Shown in pieces: positions 33,328 through 42,100 of a DNA stretch of 45,402 bases; positions within the stretch are counted from its first letter, which is position 1; each line of letters opens with the position of its first letter. The position numbers were made by a program, and so were the translations under genes. The notes beneath the pieces were generated by a model. It did no database searches. It saw only the letters and a program-made list of their open reading frames with translations, and was not told where the DNA came from. The DNA is taken from the NCBI GenBank assembly GCA_005787525.1, contig SYAR01000033.1, positions 1-45,402 on the forward strand, in the 5' to 3' direction. This stretch comes from Rickettsiales bacterium (GTDB lineage Bacteria > Pseudomonadota > Alphaproteobacteria > Rickettsiales > UBA1997).

Positions 33328-34569
33328 ATGAAAAAATTCATACTAAGAAGGAAGCTCAGAATTTTTATTGAACCCTTGCTAACAATCTATGCAAGGCTAT
33401 TCATTCGCTTATTTAAACTAATATTTACTAAAAGAACAATTCTTTTTGTTACTAATCAAAAAATTCGTAGCATAACCTTCGGTCCATTTTCTCAAGCTTT
33501 TTGTTATATATTTTTCGCTTGGGTTATTAACCTTTTTATGCAATCTTTAAATTATGATAGAATTATCAATTCGAAAGCTGAAGAGATCAATAAATTAAAG
33601 GTTGCGAATTCTTATTTTGCCGATGAATTTGATATCGTAAATGAAAAACTTAAAAAAGTTAACAAATATATTATAACTATATCGGGTCAAGCTCAAAATG
33701 TTAATGCGCGTCAAGAACAATTCATAAAGCCGAAAGATTTGGACGAAGAAAATTTAACAAAAAAAGATAAGCATACTTTGAATGAAATAAAAAATTCACA
33801 TAATCATTTGAGTATGTTTTCCGAAACGGCTTCGCAAAGAATTAAGAAAATCGAGAAAGCGATATTAAAAACTGGTCTAAATATTAAGAAGCCAAATATT
33901 GATATTGAAAAAATTAGAAACGCCAAAGTTGCGGAATATTCTTTAAATGAAAAATCACAAATTGAAAATTTACCACAGGGTGGTCCCGAACAAGATTTTG
34001 ATGATGATTTAGAAAGAGCTTTGTCAGAAAAAAAACTTTCGGATCCTGAATTTATAGAAAGAAAAATCGAACAAGCTAAATTTAATAATGAAATCGAATA
34101 TCTGATAGTTTTGGAAAAGCTTACTAAAGCCTTGCCTTTATCGGAGCCGATGAAAAATTATTATATTTCTAGCGGTTTTGGACATAGAATTGATCCAATA
34201 ACTAATCGACACACCCCGCATCGCGGACTTGATTTTGTTGGCTCAACTCGTGAAAAAGTAATTAGTCCTTCGGCGGGAAGAGTTGTTCTTGCGAGATGGT
34301 TTAGTGATTATGGCAATGCAGTTGTAATTGATCATGGCTATGGAGTTACAACTCGTTACGGGCATCTTTCTAAAATAAAAGTTTCCGAAGGCGAAAGGGT
34401 AAAAGAGGGCAGGGTTATTGGATTGCAAGGAAGCACAGGAAGAAGCACGGGAGATCATTTGCATTATGAAGTGCGCTATAGAAATGTTCCACTTAATCCA
34501 AAAAGATTTTTGGAAGCTGGAGAATTATTAATCAACAATGATAACGGAATTAAACATGTCGATATCTAA
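33328..34569 (+). CDS. M23-family metallopeptidase, membrane-anchored
   Basis: A 413-residue envelope protein. It has a basic N-terminus, a membrane helix at about 50-72, a coiled-coil region (about 85-200) and a C-terminal LytM/M23 domain (about 275-400). The zinc ligands are all present: His298 and Asp302 in HRGLDF, and the HLH of GDHLHYE near 377-379. This makes an active endopeptidase of peptidoglycan cross-links likely. The start codon of the downstream bactofilin lies inside the end of this gene. The M23-bactofilin pair recurs across proteobacteria and helps set cell shape. Confidence 0.9.
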   Translation: MKKFILRRKLRIFIEPLLTIYARLFIRLFKLIFTKRTILFVTNQKIRSITFGPFSQAFCYIFFAWVINLFMQSLNYDRIINSKAEEINKLKVANSYFADEFDIVNEKLKKVNKYIITISGQAQNVNARQEQFIKPKDLDEENLTKKDKHTLNEIKNSHNHLSMFSETASQRIKKIEKAILKTGLNIKKPNIDIEKIRNAKVAEYSLNEKSQIENLPQGGPEQDFDDDLERALSEKKLSDPEFIERKIEQAKFNNEIEYLIVLEKLTKALPLSEPMKNYYISSGFGHRIDPITNRHTPHRGLDFVGSTREKVISPSAGRVVLARWFSDYGNAVVIDHGYGVTTRYGHLSKIKVSEGERVKEGRVIGLQGSTGRSTGDHLHYEVRYRNVPLNPKRFLEAGELLINNDNGIKHVDI

Positions 34570-34969
34570 TATTCGCGCAAAAATCAATCAATCAATAATT
34601 GGTGATTCATCAAATGGTGGTGAAATTTTATCAAAAAAACTTGATGCTTTAACAAATTTTAAATCAACTCCAACAATCATATCGCGTGATTTAAAAATCC
34701 AAGGTGAAATTTTTAGTGCTGGCGTAATTGAAATTGAAGGGAATATTAATGGCACAATAAATGGTAATTCTGTAATTTTACGCGAAGAAGGCTCTATTAA
34801 TGGGACGGTTTTTGCTGAAAATTTTAGTATTCGTGGCAAATTTGAAGGAACCATTAAAGCTAAAAATATTAGCATTGCCAGCAAGGCTCGAGTCAATGGT
34901 GAGATAGAATATGACATTCTTTCGGTTGAAGATGGTGCTTGTATCGACGGACATTTTAAGAAAAAATAA
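34556..34969 (+). CDS. Bactofilin
   Basis: A 137-residue cytoskeletal protein from the ATG at 34556; an in-frame ATG at 34538 is an alternative. The DUF583 core (about 45-130) shows repeated short strands such as IEGNINGTINGN, EGSINGTVFAENF and GKFEGTIKAKNI, the right-handed beta-helix of bactofilins. It overlaps the M23 peptidase gene by 14 bp. It likely scaffolds local wall synthesis with that enzyme. Confidence 0.92.
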   Translation: MSISNIRAKINQSIIGDSSNGGEILSKKLDALTNFKSTPTIISRDLKIQGEIFSAGVIEIEGNINGTINGNSVILREEGSINGTVFAENFSIRGKFEGTIKAKNISIASKARVNGEIEYDILSVEDGACIDGHFKKK

Positions 34970-34988
34970 TTTATAATTATTTTTTCTT
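34958..34988. terminator. Perfect palindrome at convergent bactofilin/lpd junction
   Basis: A perfect 14-bp inverted repeat AAGAAAAAATAATT/AATTATTTTTTCTT with loop TAT overlaps the bactofilin stop codon. T-runs on both strands fit a bidirectional terminator, though the stem is almost all A-T. Confidence 0.55.
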
Positions 34989-35007
34989 AATCGTAAATCA
35001 TTATAAA

Positions 35008-36414
35008 TTATGAATGAATTTGTCTTTTATCAACCGCAAGACAAGCTTCTTTAACCGCTTCATTGTAAGTTGGATGAGCATGACAAGTACGAGCAATATC
35101 TTCGGCACTGCCACCAAATTCCATCGCAACCACAATTTCATGAATAGTGTTTCCTGCCTCGCGAGCAATAATATGAGCACCTAAAATTTTATCTTTTTTG
35201 GTGCAAGATAAGATTTTAACAAAACCTTGTTCGTCAAAGGTAGCGCGAGCACGCGAATTTGCCATCATTGAAAATTTTCCAACTTTATAATCAATATTTT
35301 GAGCCTTTAACTCTTCTTCGGTTTTGCCCACTGAAGCAACTTCTGGGTAAGTATAAATTACGTTTGGAATCGTATTATAATTAACATGTCCAGCTTGACC
35401 AGCAATGATTTCAGCGACCGCCACACCTTCATCTTCAGCTTTATGAGCAAGCATTGGACCAGTAGTTACATCGCCAATTGCATAAATATTATCAACATTA
35501 GTGCGCAAATGATGATTTTCGATAAAGCCACGATTATTGGTTTTTACGCCAACAATTTCTAAGCCCAAATTGTTAGTGTTTGGTTTGCGACCAATTGCCA
35601 CCAAAACTACATCGGCACTCAGAGTTTCTTTATTGCCTCCTTGAGATGGCTCAACTTCAACAATTGCACCTTTTTTATCTTTTTTAACTGACAAAACTTT
35701 AGTCGATAAACGAAATTTAAAGCCCTGTTTTTCAAGAATTCTTTGGAAATTTTTAGAAATTTCATTATCCATAGTCGGAGTAATTTTATCGAGATATTCA
35801 ACGACTTCAACTTCAGCTCCAAATCTACTCCAAACTGATCCAAGTTCTAAGCCGATAACTCCAGCGCCAATTATGATCATTTTTTGTGGAACCGCTTCAA
35901 GATTAAGCGCTCCCGTTGAAGAGATGATAATTTTTTCATCAATTTCAACATTAGGTAATTGAGCAACTTCAGAACCGGTGGCGATTACAAAATTTTTAGC
36001 TTTAAGAATTTGCTTTGAACCGTCTTCTTTAATTATTTCAATAGAATTTTTGTCGATAAATTTGGCGACGCCGTGAATATGTTCAACTTTATTTTTTTTG
36101 AACAATCCAGCTATTCCCGAGGTAAGACCCGAGACAATATCATTTTTATTTTGAACTAATTTTTTAACGTCAATTTTTGGTTTGGAAATATTGATTCCGA
36201 GTTTTTCAAATTGATGATTGGCATCGTGAAATTTATGTGAAATTTCTAACATGGCTTTTGATGGAATGCAACCAACATTTAAGCAAGTTCCTCCTAAATT
36301 TTTATGCTTCTCAACACAAGCAACTTTTAAGCCTAATTGAGCAGATCTGATTGCAGAAACATAGCCACCAGGACCGCCACCAATAATAATTACATCAAAA
36401 ATATTTTCAGACAT
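35008..36414 (-). CDS. lpdA: Dihydrolipoamide dehydrogenase (E3)
   Basis: A 468-residue flavoprotein of the pyruvate and 2-oxoglutarate dehydrogenase complexes. The FAD Rossmann motif GGGPGGYVSA is near the N-terminus. The redox disulfide is Cys44/Cys49 in GGTCLNVGCIPSK. NAD binding shows IIGAGVIGLELGSVW, then AIGDVTTGPMLAHKAEDEG. The active-site His447 and Glu452 lie in HPTYNEA. It is not next to E1 or E2 genes, so the complex it serves is open. A strong terminator precedes it. Confidence 0.96.
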   Translation of the reverse strand: MSENIFDVIIIGGGPGGYVSAIRSAQLGLKVACVEKHKNLGGTCLNVGCIPSKAMLEISHKFHDANHQFEKLGINISKPKIDVKKLVQNKNDIVSGLTSGIAGLFKKNKVEHIHGVAKFIDKNSIEIIKEDGSKQILKAKNFVIATGSEVAQLPNVEIDEKIIISSTGALNLEAVPQKMIIIGAGVIGLELGSVWSRFGAEVEVVEYLDKITPTMDNEISKNFQRILEKQGFKFRLSTKVLSVKKDKKGAIVEVEPSQGGNKETLSADVVLVAIGRKPNTNNLGLEIVGVKTNNRGFIENHHLRTNVDNIYAIGDVTTGPMLAHKAEDEGVAVAEIIAGQAGHVNYNTIPNVIYTYPEVASVGKTEEELKAQNIDYKVGKFSMMANSRARATFDEQGFVKILSCTKKDKILGAHIIAREAGNTIHEIVVAMEFGGSAEDIARTCHAHPTYNEAVKEACLAVDKRQIHS

Positions 36415-36494
36415 TTGGGAAAAAATTTAGTTAAAAAAGATTATTTTTAGATTCTACGTTTTAATGATTATTTTTTCAATCTTATTTTTTCAAA

Positions 36495-36525
36495 TAAAAA
36501 AGGAGCCTAAATTTCTTTAGACTCC
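36495..36525 (-). terminator. Intrinsic terminator downstream of the YccA-like gene
   Basis: On the minus strand the stem GGAGTCTAAA/TTTAGGCTCC (one T-G pair) with loop GAAA is followed directly by TTTTTT. It separates the YccA-like gene from lpdA. Confidence 0.88.
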
Positions 36526-36553
36526 TGAAATATTTTTGATTAATTTTTTTAAA

Positions 36554-37288
36554 TTAACTTCTTCTTTCGCCAAAAAAACGAAGAAGCATAATGAATAGAT
36601 TAATGAAATCCATGTAAAGATTTAAAGCTCCCATAACTGCCATTTTGTTGACAGCTTCATCATTTCCAGCGAAGTGATAATAAGTTTGTTTAATTCTTTG
36701 AGTATCATAAGCGGTTAAGCCGATAAAGATGAAAACTCCAAGAAAGGAAATTGCAAAATCAAGGCCAGAACTTTTTAAAAAAATGTTAACCAAAGATGCA
36801 ATCATAATACCGATTAAACCCATGATTAAAAATGAACCGAAATTGGTTAAATCTTTTTTAGTTGAGTAGCCATATAAACTCATGGCACCGAATGTTGAAG
36901 CGGTGATGAGAAATACTCGTGTAATGCTGGCTCCAGTGTAAACTGCAAAAATTGAAGCTAAAGAAAGGCCCATTAAACCCGAATAAATCCATAAATAAGA
37001 TTTAGCTTTTTCAGCGGAAATTGAATTTAATTTTACACCAAAAAATATTACGAAACCAAGTGGCGCAAGCATAACTACAAAAGCAAGTGGAGTTCCAAAA
37101 ATCGCTTGCATTAAGGCTGGAGAGCTAGAAACCGCGAAGGCGACCAAGCCAGAAATTGCCAATGCAATTGACATATATTGATAAACCTTAACCATGTAGT
37201 CGCGAAGAGCGGAATCAAAAGTTGAAGTTCTTGATGCGGAAGAGGCAAAAGATGTTTTGCTGTTATATTCAATCATATTATTCCTCAA
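36554..37288 (-). CDS. Bax inhibitor-1/YccA family membrane protein
   Basis: A 244-residue integral membrane protein with seven predicted helices. It contains the family signatures VMLAPLGFVIFFGVKLNSIS, AVYTGASITRVFLITAS and LTAYDTQRIKQ, the last near the conserved Asp of the calcium-leak and pH-sensing motif. It ends in FINLFIMLLRFFGERRS. Members modulate FtsH proteolysis or calcium leak. It is monocistronic, with its own terminator. Confidence 0.92.
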   Translation of the reverse strand: MRNNMIEYNSKTSFASSASRTSTFDSALRDYMVKVYQYMSIALAISGLVAFAVSSSPALMQAIFGTPLAFVVMLAPLGFVIFFGVKLNSISAEKAKSYLWIYSGLMGLSLASIFAVYTGASITRVFLITASTFGAMSLYGYSTKKDLTNFGSFLIMGLIGIMIASLVNIFLKSSGLDFAISFLGVFIFIGLTAYDTQRIKQTYYHFAGNDEAVNKMAVMGALNLYMDFINLFIMLLRFFGERRS

Positions 37289-37377
37289 ATTTATTTTAGT
37301 TTTTAAAAATTAAAAATTTTGGTTGATGAACCTATTTCTTAATCTATAATTTTAAAAAAATTTTTTCAAGATAAAAA

Positions 37378-37905
37378 ATGTCCAAAAAGAAAATAATTAC
37401 AATTGTTGGTTTAATGGGAGCTGGAAAAACAACCATTGGATCACGTTTAGCACAAATTTTAAAATTTTATTTCATTGATAGTGATCAAGAAATTGAAGAT
37501 AGTGAACATCGTTCAATTGCCGATATTTTTGCCCAAAATGGTGAGAAATATTTTCGTGAAATCGAAGCCAAAACTATCCAAGAAATTATTAATCGTGACG
37601 AAGAAATTGTTCTCTCTCTAGGGGGAGGAGCTTTTATAAATCCAGAAACTCGTAAAATTCTAAAACAAAAAACATTAATAATATGGCTTCACGCCTCGAT
37701 TGAGGAAACTTTAAAAAGAATTAGCTCTAAAGCAAATCGTCCGCTTTTAAATCAAAAAAATAAACGACAAGTTTTAGAAGAATTGGCAAAAATTCGTTAT
37801 CCAATTTATCAAGAAGCGGATTTTGATTTTGACACTACGCACTTAACTCACGAAGATATTATCGAAAAAATTATTAATAAAGTAAACAATTCTAAAAATG
37901 TTTAA
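37378..37905 (+). CDS. aroK: Shikimate kinase
   Basis: A 175-residue P-loop kinase phosphorylating shikimate. Walker A GLMGAGKTTIG lies at 11-21, FIDSDQEIED carries the Mg/shikimate Asp, FREIEAKTI the substrate Arg, and SLGGGAF the central loop. The lid region has RPLL. It overlaps aroB by eight bases; this order is common in proteobacteria. Confidence 0.95.
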   Translation: MSKKKIITIVGLMGAGKTTIGSRLAQILKFYFIDSDQEIEDSEHRSIADIFAQNGEKYFREIEAKTIQEIINRDEEIVLSLGGGAFINPETRKILKQKTLIIWLHASIEETLKRISSKANRPLLNQKNKRQVLEELAKIRYPIYQEADFDFDTTHLTHEDIIEKIINKVNNSKNV

Positions 37906-38986
37906 TAAAATAACTCTGAATTTACAAGAAAAATCTTACGAAATAATTGTAGGAAGCAATATTTTAGAGCAGTTAAAGGCTTTTTTGCAAACAAAAAATT
38001 ATAATAAAATTATTGCGATTAGCGATAAAAATGTAATTAAATTTCACCGCCAAAAATTAAAAAATATCGTTGAAAACATTGATTTTGTTGAGGTTGAAGC
38101 CGGAGAGTCTTCAAAATCATTCGCCATTTTTGAAAAAGTTTGTGAAGAAATTTTACAAAAAAATATTGATCGCCATACTTTGTTGATAGCTTTTGGTGGT
38201 GGTGTTGTCGGAGATTTAACGGGTTTTTGTGCTTCGGTTTTATTGCGTGGCATTGATTTTATTCAAATTCCAACGACACTTTTGGCGATGGTCGACAGTT
38301 CGGTCGGAGGCAAAACCGCCATTAATTCAAATGTTGGAAAAAATTTAATCGGCAGTTTTTATCAACCAAAATTAGTGTTGTGCGATATTGATTTTCTTGA
38401 AACTTTACCACTTCGCGAATTCCGCTCAGGTTATGCCGAAATTGTAAAATATGGCTTTATTTATGACAAAAATTTCTTCGATTTTCTCGATGAAAATTTA
38501 ATGGAAATTTTTGCCAAAAATTTACCAATTTTACAAAAAATTATTACGCGTTCTTGCGAAATAAAAGCACAAATTGTTGGACGTGATGAAAAAGAAAATG
38601 GCGAAAGAGCTTTGTTGAATTTTGGACATACTTTTGGGCATATTTTTGAAACTGAGACCAATTATTCCACTGAAATTTTGCATGGCGAAGCCGTTGCTAT
38701 TGGCATGTTGATGGCGAGTCAAATGTCGGTTGATTTTGGATTTATTGATAATTTTGAATATCAAAAAATTTATAATCATCTTCAAAAAAGTGGCTTTGAA
38801 TTAAGTCTAAAAAATATTCGACAAAATTGGCATCAAGAAAATTTAATTAAGCATTTATTTAAAGATAAAAAAACCGAAAATAATCAATTAACTTTTATTT
38901 TGCTTAATAAAATTGGCGAAGCAAAAATTCATAAAAAAATTTCGTTAGAAAATTTTTTAAAAGTTTTTAAAAAATTTCTTGATTAG
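37898..38986 (+). CDS. aroB: 3-dehydroquinate synthase
   Basis: A 362-residue enzyme of the shikimate pathway using NAD and a divalent metal. Visible motifs are EAGESSKS, GGGVVGDLTGFCAS (NAD loop), PTTLLAMVDSSVGGKTAIN, NFGHTFGH and LHGEAVAIGM; the last two carry His metal ligands. It is followed by tRNA-Leu. With aroK and trpF it shows active aromatic amino-acid or chorismate synthesis. Confidence 0.96.
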   Translation: MFNKITLNLQEKSYEIIVGSNILEQLKAFLQTKNYNKIIAISDKNVIKFHRQKLKNIVENIDFVEVEAGESSKSFAIFEKVCEEILQKNIDRHTLLIAFGGGVVGDLTGFCASVLLRGIDFIQIPTTLLAMVDSSVGGKTAINSNVGKNLIGSFYQPKLVLCDIDFLETLPLREFRSGYAEIVKYGFIYDKNFFDFLDENLMEIFAKNLPILQKIITRSCEIKAQIVGRDEKENGERALLNFGHTFGHIFETETNYSTEILHGEAVAIGMLMASQMSVDFGFIDNFEYQKIYNHLQKSGFELSLKNIRQNWHQENLIKHLFKDKKTENNQLTFILLNKIGEAKIHKKISLENFLKVFKKFLD

Positions 38987-39022
38987 TTGATTAATAAATC
39001 TATTATTTATTCAAATAAGTTT

Positions 39023-39110
39023 GCCTGCGTGATGGAATGGTAGACATAACGGACTTAAAATCCGTGGGGCTTCAACGCCCTTGCCGGTTCAAGTCCGGCC
39101 GCAGGTACCA
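39023..39110 (+). tRNA. tRNA-Leu (TAA)
   Basis: Acceptor GCCTGCG pairs with CGCAGGT (first pair G-U). The anticodon stem ACGGA/TCCGT holds loop CTTAAAA, anticodon TAA. The long variable arm around GGGGCTTCAACGCCC is typical of class II tRNA-Leu. The discriminator is A and CCA is encoded. Confidence 0.96.
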
Positions 39111-39178
39111 AATCTTTTATTTTCAAATTTTTTATCTTAAAAAATTTGTTTTCCCGTTGTTGAACTGATAAATTTACA

Positions 39179-42100
39179 ATGCTCTTTGCTAAAAAAATAA
39201 AACACATTTTGTTATTAGTTTTTTTAGTAAGCTTTCTCGGTTCCTGTGATAGAGGATGTTATGAAGCTGATGAATTTTATTCCAAAGTTTTTACCGTTAC
39301 AGCCAATCCAAAAAAAGAAAATGTCCCTGCCGAAAAACCTGGAACTCAAATTGCCACAAACATGTCATCCACGCAAAATGTTTTTGGAACTTATGATCAA
39401 CATACTGGCGGTCAAATGTCGGAATGGATGGATACGGGTCTTATTTCAAATGGTGATTATTTTTTAATTTCAATCTCGGGCGGTTGGACGGATAAAGGAG
39501 GGGCTCGCAATGATAGTCAAATCTCAGCTCTTGATTCTTGCAGATATTGCATAAAGTCAACTGCACAAGGCGCTTCACCAAGCCAGGATAATTGTTTATG
39601 CGGTCCAATTTTAGATGATGCAGAAATGCAAAATGCAGGTGCTTTACATTGGGATACTCCCCAATTTGAAGATTACAAAGTTGATGATACTAAAACGTCA
39701 TCAAGTGACAAATGTTATGCTTCTGAAGAGAATGTCGCAGATTATAAAATAATACCGGTCCCACCAACTTTTGAATTATCTCGTGGCTCCCTTCCTTCAG
39801 GGGCAAAAGCTGACGATCCCAATTTTTGCACATGCAAAAATCCAACCTCTTCTCAAAAAGCAGAAATTTTTCAAAATAATGGAAATGGTTATTACATATT
39901 CCCTCTGGGTACTCTTAAAAAAACAACTACACCTTCAAATATATTAAAAAATGATGTAATAGATAATAAAGAAGAAGATTGTGCTCATAAAATGGGTTTC
40001 GGAGCTTATATATCTTTGGATGGGCTGGCAGCGAATTATCGAAATTATGTGCACGCCTACCATTTAGTTTCTCCAAATAGAGTGCTTTGTCCTATAAGAT
40101 TAAATGCTGAAGGTAAATGCAAAGATGCTTCCGGTATTGATAGAACTAAATTTATTTATACAAGTCCAAATAAACGCATATTTGCTCAAAGTTATGATAA
40201 TAGTGGAAATCCATCACGTTACCACGGGCTCGGAGATAAAGTAAGATTAATCATTTATGATCGATATTTTAATGATAATTCGGGCTCTTATAAAGTTGAA
40301 TTTTTGCGAGGCGTAATATCAACTAAAGATGGTGGCTTAATAGCTGATATCGTTAGAACTATCGATGGTTATATCTTTGGATCGAGTGTTTATAATAAGG
40401 AAACATTCACTTACACTAAGCAGAATGTTGGTGTGGTTGAGTTCATGTATAAAGCGATTATGAATGATAAGCTTGTAAAAGCGGTTATTTCGATTTCATT
40501 GGTAATGTATGTTTGTTTTTATGGCTTAGCTTTCTTTATGGGTTTGGTTGATTATGGTAAAAAAGAAGTGGCGATGCGATTATTAAAAATAGCTTTAGTT
40601 ATATTATTTACCAATGAAAAATCTTGGGTTTTTTATAATGATTTTGTGATAGGTTTTTTCAAAGATGGCATGGATACACTTGTTGCTACGATAACAAATA
40701 TTTTTGAATCCAATATGGATAAAACTTTAAATGCCGTTTTAGTAAGCGAGGAAGCTTTATCTATACAAAATGATGTTGGTAGAAAATTCATGTATGTTGA
40801 TAATATGATATTAAATTTTACTTCCAATGCAGTTATTTCTAAGGTTATAGGATTAATCTTCATTCCCGGAAAGGGAATATTTGGCATACTTTATGCCATT
40901 ATAATTTTTGCACTTATTTTTTATTTCATTTATGCAATGATTGACATAGCTTTGAAATATTTGATGAATATTTTAAAGCTCTGCATTGGATTTGCTCTTG
41001 GACCAGTATTTATTTTATTTAGTCTTTTTGAAAAAACTAAAGACATGTTTAAAAATTGGTTGGCATTCATTGGGGCAAGATCATTTGAGATCGTAATTTT
41101 ATTTACCATGCTCCATCCTTTTTTATTAATAATAGATCAAAGTTTTACAGAGATGTTAACTTTCAGCGTTTGTTCCGAAGATAAAAATAATGGAGTCATG
41201 ACTTATACCATTTATAAATCTCAAGATTTAAATAGAGGAATTTATCAATGGGTCGAATTTTTTATACGAATAGGTGCGTTACTTTTTATTACCAAATCAA
41301 TTGCCGACAAAGCTGGATATATTTCTGGTCAATTAATCACAATAGGTGGAGTAGCTAATGCCGATGCAGTAACTAATGTTGGAAGAAGTGAAAGTGGATT
41401 TAAAATTGCTTCTTCAATTGCCAAAGGAATGATGAGCACAGCAAAAAGTGTAGCTACTTCAAAATATGTTGGTGGTGTTGCGGCGATTGCTGGAAGAGGG
41501 TTGGCGAGGGGTGCGACTGCTGGATTAAGAGCCAATATCGGTTCCTCGGGATCCATCAATGATATGGTCAATAATGCCTTTAAATTTGTTGGAATAAGAA
41601 ATAGGGGGATCAGATCTTATATGCGCGATAGGCAAGTTGATAATGCTCTATCGCTTGCAGGACAAAGGGCCAAAGATCTTGGTCTCGAAGGTGCGGAAAA
41701 AGATAACTTTGTTAGACAAGAAGCGATGACATCATTAAATCAATTTATAAGTGAAAATCCAAATAAGGCTATGGCTCTAGGTCTGGATAATCATAATATC
41801 ATGAAAAGATTTGATCAGAAATTGATAAAAGAGCCGATGAAAGATTTTGTTAAAGAAAAAGCTGCAGAATTAAAAGAGCAAGGAATTTTTGGTAAAGAAG
41901 CACGAGATAAAATAGAGGCTTCCGTTCAAGAATGGGCAAAACAAAATCTTCCCGACCATATTCCAGATAGAAAAATATCTGAATTTATGAAAAAACCATC
42001 AGTTAAAAATGCTTTAAAAACTCAAACTGAAATGGGAGCATCGGAAGCTAAAAATTATGCGGTAAATTTAGTTAAAGAAGGTAGGGTTGAGGAGGCTAAA

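Noticed and set aside
38987-39178. A tRNA-targeted mobile element next to tRNA-Leu
   Set aside because: No integrase, direct repeat of the tRNA end or change of composition was found. The VirB6-like gene has the same base composition as its neighbours.
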